NCBI GenBank assembly: GCA_015232855.1
Contig: JADFYW010000003.1
Span: forward strand, 1 to 64,000
Length of the DNA: 64,000 nt
DNA from: Fibrobacteria bacterium
Lineage (GTDB): Bacteria; Fibrobacterota; Fibrobacteria; UBA11236; JADFYW01
Direction: 5' to 3'
In this document: positions 49,806 to 58,399 of the stretch, piece by piece
How positions within the stretch are numbered: the stretch's first letter is position 1
How the letters are laid out: the number at the start of each line of letters is the position of its first letter
The notes under the pieces: model-generated
The model's input: the letters and a program-made list of their open reading frames with translations, nothing else
Database searches by the model: none
What the model was told of the DNA's origin: nothing
Translations under genes and position numbers: made by a program

Positions 49806-51332
49806 TTAAAAAAGCGAAACTTTCCGGTGAGTCTCTCCATAACGGTAAATATACACATCGTTAGGAACATCGCTCTTGTTTGCAATCCATACCCCTTTCG
49901 GAACTCCTTTATAAACCAGGGTCCCGTCTGTTTTGTATAGACGGAACAACTTTGAGTTGTTTTTAGGGAAGGAAAACCCCCGTCCATTAATTAATAAATC
50001 ATCAGTTTTAAATTTACTACGTTCCACATTAACTTCCAGTCGGTTTTTAACAATCTGAAACTGGTCCAACTGTGCACCAGTGCGGTCAATAAAACGGGAG
50101 GTTAATACCGTGTCATTGACGGTAAGTATAACTGTTCCGTACTTTATGTGTTTTACATACATCATGGGATGAAGGCTTCCTGAAGCAGAGAGCTTACTGG
50201 CACTTCCGGTTACTATATAGACAGTGCCTTCATGGGGGTTTATCATGGAAGATTTTCGGTATGCTCCTGTCCCGTCCGGGTCGCCTGAGCCGGGGTCTAA
50301 TACAACCGAATCCTTATTTTCAAAGTTACTTTTTGAATTACCATAGGCTCTATCAATATAGAATGAGCGCTCATAGGCATGGCTGTGGCCGGTGTATACG
50401 GCGTCAACACCATAATCTTCCAGGAGAGGGACAAAGTTTTCCCGCATCTGGTAGAGGTTACTTTCCTTATCTGAATTATGACTGCCGAAGGAATAGGGTG
50501 GGTGGTGGAAATAGGTGATAATCCAGTCTTGTTTGGTTGCTTTCAGGTCTTTTTCTAACCAGGTGTACATAGGTCCACCTATTGAACGAGCACTTTGCTC
50601 GGAATCAAGGGAAATAAAATGAATATTTCCGTAATCAAAGGAGTAATAATACTCGGTATTTGATGGAATACCGCCGGACTCTCCCTTTGTAGGATGAACA
50701 AAAGCCGCATGATAGGGGGCGGCGTCTTTGGTCAGGTTTTCGTGATTACCTATGGTAGACCAGCTGAAGTTAACGGACAGCGCTTCTGCAAACACACCAA
50801 AAAATTTACTGGTAAACTGCGCGTCAGTTCCATCATCATATGCATTGTCTCCGAGAAAGAGTATGCCATCCGCAGCATAGGAACCGCCATTTGCCAATTT
50901 GAATTGCTTACTGTTTTCGTATATTGCCCGGGAGGCATCACCGCCATCACCCACAACCCAAAAAGTATACTCCCCAGTCTGTCCTGGAGAGGGGTGGGTG
51001 ACAAAAAATTGTTCCAGTTCAAAATCGACAAGGGTATCTTTTTGTACAAATTTGTAATAATACTTTGTGTAGGGGATAATTGTAGAGTCATCCAGCGTTA
51101 AACAGGCGTCTTTTGAAGCCTCAGAAGGCCCGGACATCATATTGAGGTTGTCCGGGCTGGTGCCATATTTTATGCTGAATGCTTCTGGTTCACTATACCT
51201 CCAGCAAATTATTGCAGATTCAGGAGTACCCTGCTGTAAATAGGGATATCGTATGAACTGTTGGGCACACGATAAAGATACCAAGAGGAACGCTGTTACA
51301 TAGGCCAATCGAAAAAACACAGGTGAAATCAT
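49806..51332 (-). CDS. Secreted purple-acid-phosphatase-like metallophosphoesterase with C-terminal tail
   Basis: 'FWVVGDGGDA', 'LFLGDNAYDDGTD', 'TIGNHEN', 'IITYFHHPPYSFGSH', 'VYTGHSHAYER'; C-term 'LFRLYKTDGTLVYKG...GETHRKVSLF' resembles a T9SS sorting tail. Confidence 0.9.
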   Translation of the reverse strand: MISPVFFRLAYVTAFLLVSLSCAQQFIRYPYLQQGTPESAIICWRYSEPEAFSIKYGTSPDNLNMMSGPSEASKDACLTLDDSTIIPYTKYYYKFVQKDTLVDFELEQFFVTHPSPGQTGEYTFWVVGDGGDASRAIYENSKQFKLANGGSYAADGILFLGDNAYDDGTDAQFTSKFFGVFAEALSVNFSWSTIGNHENLTKDAAPYHAAFVHPTKGESGGIPSNTEYYYSFDYGNIHFISLDSEQSARSIGGPMYTWLEKDLKATKQDWIITYFHHPPYSFGSHNSDKESNLYQMRENFVPLLEDYGVDAVYTGHSHAYERSFYIDRAYGNSKSNFENKDSVVLDPGSGDPDGTGAYRKSSMINPHEGTVYIVTGSASKLSASGSLHPMMYVKHIKYGTVILTVNDTVLTSRFIDRTGAQLDQFQIVKNRLEVNVERSKFKTDDLLINGRGFSFPKNNSKLFRLYKTDGTLVYKGVPKGVWIANKSDVPNDVYIYRYGETHRKVSLF

Positions 51333-51369
51333 GCATTCCCCCTCATTTAAAAAAGAACCTCCAATGAAT

Positions 51370-51398
51370 ATTATAGGTTAACCGGAGGATTTAGACAA
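51370..51398 (-). promoter_or_regulatory. Putative sigma70-like promoter for the phosphatase gene
   Basis: Minus strand TTGTCT-N17-TATAAT, about 38 nt upstream of the start codon. Confidence 0.5.
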
Positions 51399-51452
51399 AG
51401 TAGTGGCTATTGTATATAAAGACCTTTATGATCTTTAAAAATTGATGTGATA

Positions 51453-52028
51453 TTAAAACGATATTTGTGAATGAAGTCCCAAAGCGACATTACCTGATTT
51501 TGTCAGCATAATAACCGGTTGTAAATCACCAGCATATTCCGGGAATTTTTTAATCAGTTTTTTTCGGAACTGATGAAACCGGATCCAGGACATTAAAGAA
51601 AATAATCCCGCTCCACCTCCTGTACCCCACATTACTGGTTTGGAAGGGTTATCAGAAATTACCTCTCCAAGGAGAATGGCACCACATACCATTCCACCTG
51701 CATACCATAACCAGCCATTAGGGGTGATTCTGGCGTAGGGTCCAACTGCGCTGTGCATGGCAAAACCGGCAAAACCATTGGTCGATACACCGGTTGTATA
51801 TACAATAGCCCCTGGCACAATAAGATTATTGTTTTTGAGCACCAGCCCGGTAATACTGAGGCCCGCACCGATCCAGGACACAAACTCAGCGCTTTGAGAG
51901 ACTATCTTGGCAGTATGAAACTGACTTTTCTGCTGGGAAAAATTCATTTTATCAAAACCATCTCGCTGACCAGATGCGAACAGAATACACAATAATGTTC
52001 CTAAGAGGGCATTTGATAAAATTTTCAT
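51453..52028 (-). CDS. Hypothetical membrane protein
   Basis: Signal peptide 'MKILSNALLGTLLCILFASGQRD' (ATG 52028) and several TMs. Confidence 0.6.
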   Translation of the reverse strand: MKILSNALLGTLLCILFASGQRDGFDKMNFSQQKSQFHTAKIVSQSAEFVSWIGAGLSITGLVLKNNNLIVPGAIVYTTGVSTNGFAGFAMHSAVGPYARITPNGWLWYAGGMVCGAILLGEVISDNPSKPVMWGTGGGAGLFSLMSWIRFHQFRKKLIKKFPEYAGDLQPVIMLTKSGNVALGLHSQISF

Positions 52029-52132
52029 AAGGCGCAATCCTTTGTAAGAATTACTTAAAAAGTAATAAATATTTCGCATAAGAGGCCTGAAAAGATTGCA
52101 CAGGTAGTGTTCTGTTTTGTTATTTTCTGAGT

Positions 52133-52318
52133 ATGAGATTAGATAAATCAGCTTATAGTCATAGCAACCAGAAAAGGCAAAATCTGGTTTTACTTAAACT
52201 TTCTGCTGAAGAACTTTTGCGTATGGGTATGGATTGGTCTCTGCGAGTTGCGGGATATGACCCTTTAAAGCCACCGAGAATGGATAAAAAGGCTTTTTCA
52301 ATGAGGAAAAGGGCTTGA
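52133..52318 (+). CDS. Small (61 aa) protein, partner of nucleotidyltransferase
   Basis: ATG 52133; stop overlaps TTG start of the next gene. Confidence 0.55.
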   Translation: MRLDKSAYSHSNQKRQNLVLLKLSAEELLRMGMDWSLRVAGYDPLKPPRMDKKAFSMRKRA

Positions 52319-52773
52319 ATCGATTATCACTGCCTCCGGACTTGCTTGATTTTATACGTGCCCTAAATAAAGCCAGAGTCAGATACTTACTTGTTGGTGG
52401 ATACTCTGTTATCCTATATGGTTATATGCGATCCACAATGGATATGGATATCTGGGTTGAGAAGTCAAAGACAAATTATATCAAACTCTGTAAGGCTTTT
52501 GAATTTTTCCAAATGCCCCTTTTTGATATGACTGAAGATAATTTTCTGTACAATCAAGAGTTTGATGTGTATACATTCGGTCGCCCTCCGATCCAGATCG
52601 ATATTCTTAATCAAGTAAAGGGACTTTCCTTTAAAACTGCTTGGGAAAATAGGGCTACTCGGAAAACCGATGGGGTCAATTTAAAACTCATTAGCAAAAA
52701 AGATCTTATTGTCGCTAAGAAGGCCGCAGGAAGATTTAAAGATCTTGACGACATAGAGAAATTAAATAGTTGA
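52315..52773 (+). CDS. Nucleotidyltransferase-fold protein (AbiEii/DUF6036-like)
   Basis: 'VRYLLVGGYSVILYGYMRSTMDMDIWVEKS' (GGxS...DxD), 'IQIDILNQV'. Confidence 0.75.
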   Translation: MNRLSLPPDLLDFIRALNKARVRYLLVGGYSVILYGYMRSTMDMDIWVEKSKTNYIKLCKAFEFFQMPLFDMTEDNFLYNQEFDVYTFGRPPIQIDILNQVKGLSFKTAWENRATRKTDGVNLKLISKKDLIVAKKAAGRFKDLDDIEKLNS

Positions 52774-52838
52774 TGTAAACAGACTATTTTATAGTACTCT
52801 TCATTGAAATTACGCTCAAAAATCAGGGCTAATAAATT

Positions 52839-52882
52839 TCTAATTCTATCCTAACAAGATTCTAACAAAACATATTTATAAT
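52839..52882 (+). promoter_or_regulatory. Putative three-unit Pho box plus -10 (porin promoter)
   Basis: TCTAATTCTAT|CCTAACAAGAT|TCTAACAAAAC (exact 11-bp period), then TATAAT at 52877-52882. Confidence 0.7.
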
Positions 52883-52916
52883 ACAAACAAAACAAAATTT
52901 GAATAGGACTGAAATA

Positions 52917-54023
52917 ATGAAGAAACAAATAATTAAACCAAAGGAAGTCAAATTGAAAATATTATTTATTATAGCAGCCATATTATTTACGGGTGCTATT
53001 GCTGAAGAGGTAAAAGAAAGTATCAAACTGGGCGGAAGTTTCCGTTACCGCCATGAAATGTTTATTATAGATGGGAAGGATAATCGCAATCGCCAACGTG
53101 TGGCAGCTAAAGCAAGTCTTAAAGCCAAAGTAGTTCCTTCTGTCAGTGTCAAATTTGAACTGGCCTCTGGTGGAGCAACGGCCCGTTCCGCAAATGCGAC
53201 TTTGGATAATGCCTTTACCAAAAAAGATTTGTTCATTAACCAGGCAAATTTTCACTGGGCACCTGAGTTTGGTCAAGGGCTTTCTCTTACTGGTGGTAAA
53301 ATGAAAAACCCTTTTGCCAAAGTAGGGAAAAGTGAACTGGTCTATGACAGTGACTTTGTACCTGAAGGTATTGCGCTTCAATATGCAAAAGACTATGGTT
53401 CTCTATCTGCCTTTATGAATGCGGCAGGTATCTGGGTTGAAGAAGAGAGTTCATCAGATGATGTAATGTTATATGCCGGGCAGTTGGGGGTATCACTACC
53501 TTTTGCTGACAAAAAGGCTGCTTTTACCATTGGTACAGGATATTATTTCCATGATGGGTTAAAGGGAACTGGTCCTTATGAAGAAGGTAAATCATTCGGG
53601 AATTCAGCAGATACAGCAAAAGCTCTTCTTGAAGATTACACTCCCTGGGAAGTGTTTGCAGAGTTGGGAATGAAAATCAGTGGCGTCCCTGCCAGTCTTT
53701 TTGGTCATTATGTACAAAACTTTGCAGCTGATGACGATAATGTAGGCTTCCTTGCCGGTGTCACTCTTGGCAAAGTAAAAAAACCGGGTTCATTAGGTTT
53801 CAGAGCTTATTACCGTTACATGCAGAAAGACGCTGTTTTTGCTCTTACCAGCGATTCAGATTTTGGTGGTGGCACAACGGATAATCAGGGTGTTGAGCTC
53901 AATGCAGATGTAGGTATTGCCAATAATATCAAAGGCAGTGTAACTTATTTTATCAATTCAGCCGGGCTTGATAATGGTACGAGTTATCAGCGTGGACAAT
54001 TTGATGTGAAGTTTACATTCTGA
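52917..54023 (+). CDS. Outer membrane porin (phosphate-starvation porin candidate)
   Basis: Signal peptide 'KILFIIAAILFTGAIAEE', beta-barrel pattern ending 'RGQFDVKFTF' (terminal Phe). Confidence 0.85.
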   Translation: MKKQIIKPKEVKLKILFIIAAILFTGAIAEEVKESIKLGGSFRYRHEMFIIDGKDNRNRQRVAAKASLKAKVVPSVSVKFELASGGATARSANATLDNAFTKKDLFINQANFHWAPEFGQGLSLTGGKMKNPFAKVGKSELVYDSDFVPEGIALQYAKDYGSLSAFMNAAGIWVEEESSSDDVMLYAGQLGVSLPFADKKAAFTIGTGYYFHDGLKGTGPYEEGKSFGNSADTAKALLEDYTPWEVFAELGMKISGVPASLFGHYVQNFAADDDNVGFLAGVTLGKVKKPGSLGFRAYYRYMQKDAVFALTSDSDFGGGTTDNQGVELNADVGIANNIKGSVTYFINSAGLDNGTSYQRGQFDVKFTF

Positions 54024-54080
54024 TAAACCAGGATTATTAAAAAAGAGGCAGTCCTAAAAGATAAAATAGGTGCCAGGCAC

Positions 54081-54185
54081 TGTCATTACCCGGCTTGACC
54101 GGGTAATCCATCCCAAATACATTGTAACAATCTTAACTTTTTTCTGGATGTTGGATAGATTGCCCGGTCACGCCGGGCAATGACA
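54081..54185. repeat. Paired palindromic intergenic repeat, copy B
   Basis: TGTCATTACCCGGCTTGACCGGGTAATCCATCC ... GGATAGATTGCCCGGTCACGCCGGGCAATGACA. Confidence 0.85.
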
Positions 54186-54210
54186 TATTACCTTTTCCGG
54201 CTGTGTTTTA

Positions 54211-54245
54211 TTCTGATAACTGAAAACTGATGACTGAATACTGTT
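54211..54245. repeat. 7-bp tandem repeat (NNCTGNN heptamers)
   Basis: TTCTGAT|AACTGAA|AACTGAT|GACTGAA|TACTGTT. Confidence 0.65.
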
Positions 54246-54255
54246 TTAACCAATT

Positions 54256-54299
54256 CCTAATTCACTTCTAACACAATCTTAACATTCCTATTCTATCAT
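54256..54299 (+). promoter_or_regulatory. Putative three-unit Pho box plus -10 (pstS promoter)
   Basis: CCTAATTCACT|TCTAACACAAT|CTTAACATTCC (11-bp period), TATCAT at 54294-54299; same geometry as 52839-52882. Confidence 0.72.
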
Positions 54300-54361
54300 A
54301 TCTACAAAACCTGAAAAGAACATTGTTAGTAAACCGAAAACCAAAAAAAGGAAATAAAACC

Positions 54362-55195
54362 ATGAAAAAAATGATAATCAGCGCAATGTGCATATTTTCA
54401 CTTACTCTCGCAGTTGCGGGGGAAAATCAATTGACCATTAAAGGTTCCGATACCATGGTGCATCTGGTGAGCGTTTGGGCAGAGAAATTTATGAAAGCAA
54501 ATGAGGGTGCGGAACTCTCTGTAACCGGTGGTGGTTCTGGTACTGGTATTGCGGCTCTTATTAATGGTACTACGGACGTTTGTGCGGCTTCCCGAACGAT
54601 TAAAGAAAAAGAAATAAAATTAGCTAAAAAACGGGGAACTACTCCAATGGAACATGTGGTAGCCAGAGATGGTATTGCAGTAGTTATCCATCCTTCAAAC
54701 CCGATTAATGAACTCACAATCGATCAAATCGGGAAAATTTACACAGGTGAAATTACCAATTGGAATCAGGTTGGTGGTGAGGACCACAAAATCCTTGTGC
54801 TTTCACGGGAATCAAGTTCAGGCACATATGTATTTTTCCAGGAACATGTATTAAAGAAACACGATTATACTCCCAAGGCCAGACTGATGCCTGCTACTTC
54901 TTCTATTGTTCAATCTGTTTCAACAGATAAATTTGCTATAGGTTATGTTGGTCTTGGTTATGCAGAAAAAGCTGCTGATAAGATAAAGGCCATCAACGTT
55001 AAGAATGACGCAAAATCACCAGCAGTGAAACCATCCGAAAAAACAGTTGTTGACGGTTCTTATTCAATCGCTCGCCCTCTTCATTTATACACCAAAGGCG
55101 AGCCAGAAGGGATCACAAAAAAGTTTCTCGACTATGCCTTTTCCAAAGAAGGCCAGAACATTGTTGTTGAAACAGGGTATGTAGCAGTCAAATAA
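54362..55195 (+). CDS. pstS: Phosphate ABC transporter substrate-binding protein PstS
   Basis: 'LTIKGSDTMVHLVSVWAEKF', 'GGGSGTGIAALINGTTDVCAASR', 'SRESSSGTYVFFQEHVL'. ATG 54362 with SD aaagga. Confidence 0.95.
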   Translation: MKKMIISAMCIFSLTLAVAGENQLTIKGSDTMVHLVSVWAEKFMKANEGAELSVTGGGSGTGIAALINGTTDVCAASRTIKEKEIKLAKKRGTTPMEHVVARDGIAVVIHPSNPINELTIDQIGKIYTGEITNWNQVGGEDHKILVLSRESSSGTYVFFQEHVLKKHDYTPKARLMPATSSIVQSVSTDKFAIGYVGLGYAEKAADKIKAINVKNDAKSPAVKPSEKTVVDGSYSIARPLHLYTKGEPEGITKKFLDYAFSKEGQNIVVETGYVAVK

Positions 55196-55212
55196 CAAAA
55201 GAAATAAAATAG

Positions 55213-56076
55213 ATGAAAGAAAAAATCGTAAAATATATCCTGGTAAGCGCTGCTTCTACCAGTATAATTATTGTCTTTCTGATTTTTCTCTTTCTTATAA
55301 AAGAAGCCGTTCCTTTTATTGAAGACCCGGGGATGTCCCATTTGTTTAAAAGTAAATGGAATCCGGTTTCTTTTTTTAATGAATCTTTTGGCTTATTACC
55401 CCTTATCACCGGTTCTCTGCTGGTCACCTTTATGGCCACTATCATAGCAGTCCCTTTCGGAGTGATTGCTGCGGTCTATATATCAGAAATTGCTGGTTCC
55501 CGTGAACGGGAAACCTTAAAACCCTTTATTGAATTGCTGGCCGGGCTTCCCTCGGTGGTACTTGGTTTTTTTGGGCTTATTGTTTTATCACCTATAATTA
55601 AAGAACTATTCCATCTCGATAGCGGACTAAGCGCATTAACTGGAGCGGTAATCCTTGCTATGATGGCAGTCCCCACGATAATTTCTGTTTCTGAGGATGC
55701 TATAAGGGGGGTACCCCTTGCCTATAAACAGGCATCCATGGCACTTGGGGCCACTAAGCTGCAGACCATTTGGAGAGTTATTGTTCCTGCTTCTTTGTCT
55801 GGTATTATTGCCGCTATTATGCTTGGTATTGGTCGGGTCATAGGAGAGACCATGGCGGTCCTCATGGTCACAGGCAATGCACCCCTGGTTACGCTCAACC
55901 CTTATGAATCTGTTCGCACGATGACTGCAACCATTGCGGGGGAGATGGGAGAGGTGCCCTTTGGCAGTGCTCATTACAGTGCTTTATTCTGGGTGGGAAT
56001 CGTTTTACTTCTTATGACCTTCTGCCTGGTAGTTATATCTCAGAAGGTTCTTAAAAAATACAGTTTTGAAGCATGA
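55213..56076 (+). CDS. pstC: Phosphate ABC transporter permease PstC
   Basis: 'ELLAGLPSVVLGFFGLIVL', 'GIGRVIGETMAVLMVTGNA'. Confidence 0.95.
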   Translation: MKEKIVKYILVSAASTSIIIVFLIFLFLIKEAVPFIEDPGMSHLFKSKWNPVSFFNESFGLLPLITGSLLVTFMATIIAVPFGVIAAVYISEIAGSRERETLKPFIELLAGLPSVVLGFFGLIVLSPIIKELFHLDSGLSALTGAVILAMMAVPTIISVSEDAIRGVPLAYKQASMALGATKLQTIWRVIVPASLSGIIAAIMLGIGRVIGETMAVLMVTGNAPLVTLNPYESVRTMTATIAGEMGEVPFGSAHYSALFWVGIVLLLMTFCLVVISQKVLKKYSFEA

Positions 56077-56924
56077 ATAAATCATTCTATGAAAATATGA
56101 TAGTCTGGGGCATGCGCCTCTTAACCTATTCGGTAGTATTCGTTGTTGCTTATATCATTCTCGATATTGTCTGGAAAGGCCTTCCTGTTATTAACTGGGA
56201 GTTTCTGTCAGCTTTCCCACGTAAAAGCGGAGAAGAAGGGGGGATCTTACCTGCAATTGCTGGGACGCTTTTTTTGGTGATGGGTACTATTCTGGTCGCG
56301 CTTCCTCTGGGAATGGCAAGTGCTATTTATCTCACTGAATATGCAAGACAAGGACGTTTTACTAATATCGTCCGTTTGGCAATTGTTACCCTTGCAGGTG
56401 TACCTTCTATTGTATATGGACTTTTTGGCCTTGGTCTGTTTGTGATTTTTTTAAAATTTGGAACTTCAATTGTGTCTGGGAGCCTTACTCTGGCTTGTAT
56501 GGTGCTGCCCATCATCATTGTGACCAGCGAAGAAGCCCTGAAGTCGGTACCTCAAAATTTGCGTGAAGGGAGTCTCGCCCTGGGTGCCACCAAATGGCAG
56601 ACTATATATAAAAACGTACTTCCCTATTCGATTCCTGGTATGTTAACAGGGTCTATCCTGGCTGTTGGACGGGCAGCGGGGGAGACTGCACCGATACTTT
56701 TGACAGCTGCTGCGTTCTTTTTGCCCCATTTACCCACCTCAATATTTGACCAGGTAATGGCACTACCTTATCACTTATATGTGCTTGCGACCCAGCATCC
56801 GGATATAGAGAAAGTGCGGCCCATGCAATACGGGACTGCCCTGGTATTAATAGCTCTGGTGCTGGGGTTTAATACAGTCGCGATATTTATGCGTATACAA
56901 CTTAGAAAAAAGTACAGATGGTAA
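56073..56924 (+). CDS. pstA: Phosphate ABC transporter permease PstA
   Basis: '[19 protein letters not shown]', '[20 protein letters not shown]'. Confidence 0.96.
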   Translation: MNKSFYENMIVWGMRLLTYSVVFVVAYIILDIVWKGLPVINWEFLSAFPRKSGEEGGILPAIAGTLFLVMGTILVALPLGMASAIYLTEYARQGRFTNIVRLAIVTLAGVPSIVYGLFGLGLFVIFLKFGTSIVSGSLTLACMVLPIIIVTSEEALKSVPQNLREGSLALGATKWQTIYKNVLPYSIPGMLTGSILAVGRAAGETAPILLTAAAFFLPHLPTSIFDQVMALPYHLYVLATQHPDIEKVRPMQYGTALVLIALVLGFNTVAIFMRIQLRKKYRW

Positions 56925-56931
56925 TATTATA

Positions 56932-57711
56932 ATGATAGTTCAAAAGACGATAATAGAAAACCCCAAAATACATTCACGGAATCTTAATTTTTATTATGGT
57001 GATGTACAGGCGCTTTTTGATATTAACCTCCAATTACCCGATAAGCTGGTGACAGCGTTAATTGGGCCGTCTGGTTGTGGGAAAAGTACTTTTCTAAGAA
57101 CACTGAACCGTATGAATGATATTATTGATGGAACCCGGGTTGAAGGTAAGGTAACCATTGATGACAAAGATATTTATGATAAACATGTGGATGTAGTCAA
57201 ATTGCGGAAACGTGTGGGAATGGTGTTTCAGAAGTCTAATCCTTTCCCCAAATCTATTTTTGATAATATTGCCTATGGCCCTAAAATTCATGGAACAAAA
57301 AGTAAAGAAGAACTTGCTCTCATTGTTGAAAAAAGTTTAAAGGAAGCCCTTCTTTGGGACGAGGTGAAGGACCGGCTTCATGTAAGTGGTCTAAGTCTTT
57401 CCGGTGGTCAACAGCAGCGTTTATGTATAGCAAGAGCTTTGGCGGTGAATCCTGAAATATTGTTAATGGATGAACCTACTTCTGCTCTTGACCCTCGTGC
57501 AACCGCGGGCATCGAAGAATTAATTCGGGAATTAGCAGGGAGTTACACTATTGTAATTGTAACCCACAATATGCAACAGGCAGCCAGGGTTTCAGATTAT
57601 ACAGCCTTTTTCTATGAGGGTAAGCTGATTGAGTATGATAAGACGAAAAAGCTTTTTACTACGCCGGCAGAAAAACAAACAGAAGATTATATTACCGGCA
57701 GGTTTGGTTAA
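56932..57711 (+). CDS. pstB: Phosphate ABC transporter ATP-binding protein PstB
   Basis: Walker A '[19 protein letters not shown]', '[16 protein letters not shown]', '[12 protein letters not shown]'. Confidence 0.98.
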   Translation: MIVQKTIIENPKIHSRNLNFYYGDVQALFDINLQLPDKLVTALIGPSGCGKSTFLRTLNRMNDIIDGTRVEGKVTIDDKDIYDKHVDVVKLRKRVGMVFQKSNPFPKSIFDNIAYGPKIHGTKSKEELALIVEKSLKEALLWDEVKDRLHVSGLSLSGGQQQRLCIARALAVNPEILLMDEPTSALDPRATAGIEELIRELAGSYTIVIVTHNMQQAARVSDYTAFFYEGKLIEYDKTKKLFTTPAEKQTEDYITGRFG

Positions 57712-57725
57712 CTAAAGGAAACAAT

Positions 57726-58379
57726 ATGAGTAATCATCTTCTCAGAGATATCCAGCATTTGGAAAAACGTATGCTCTATTTTTGTACGCTGGTTGAAGAA
57801 AACCTCACCCGGGCTGTTGAAAGTTTGGAAAAGCATGATGAAGAAAAGGCGATGATGGTAATTGCCCAGGAAAAGCAAATTGATAATCTTGAAATTGAAA
57901 TTGAGGAAGAATGTCTTAAAATCCTCGCCCTGCATCAGCCAGTAGCTAAGGATCTGCGCTATATTGTAGCGGTACTTAAGATAAATAATGACCTTGAACG
58001 TATAGGTGATATGGCGGCCCATATTGGAGAGCGCTTTTTGTCCCTTGGTTATTGTCTCGAAAAATCATATTTCAACAAACTCACTCAATGCGCCAGGGAC
58101 GTTAGAAGAATTCTGCATAACTGCCTGGATGCGCTCATTGGTCTTGATAAAGAATTAGCCCAACAGATTCTTCTCTGGGACACAGATATTGATACCTTCC
58201 ATGAGGAATTTTTTAACGAAATCCAGCAGGAAATAAAAGAAAACCCCCAGGATGTGCATGTACTGCTGAATCTCCTCTCCATTTCAAAGCAGCTGGAGCG
58301 CATTAGTGACCACGCGACTAATATCGCCGAAGATGTGATTTATCTGGTGGATGGAGAGATTGTGCGACACAGCGGTTGA
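57726..58379 (+). CDS. phoU: Phosphate signaling complex protein PhoU
   Basis: 'IDNLEIEIEEECLKILALHQPVAKDLRYIVAVLKINNDLERIGDMAAHI'. Confidence 0.96.
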   Translation: MSNHLLRDIQHLEKRMLYFCTLVEENLTRAVESLEKHDEEKAMMVIAQEKQIDNLEIEIEEECLKILALHQPVAKDLRYIVAVLKINNDLERIGDMAAHIGERFLSLGYCLEKSYFNKLTQCARDVRRILHNCLDALIGLDKELAQQILLWDTDIDTFHEEFFNEIQQEIKENPQDVHVLLNLLSISKQLERISDHATNIAEDVIYLVDGEIVRHSG

Positions 58380-58399
58380 TGGACGTTGTGCCTATTCGT

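Noticed and set aside
50694-51101. Plus-strand 135-aa ORF opposite the phosphatase gene
   Set aside because: It overlaps the metallophosphatase motifs on the other strand and shows no coding signature of its own.
55636-55974. Minus-strand 112-aa ORF inside pstC
   Set aside because: It is fully contained in the well-supported pstC and its composition is that of an antisense shadow.
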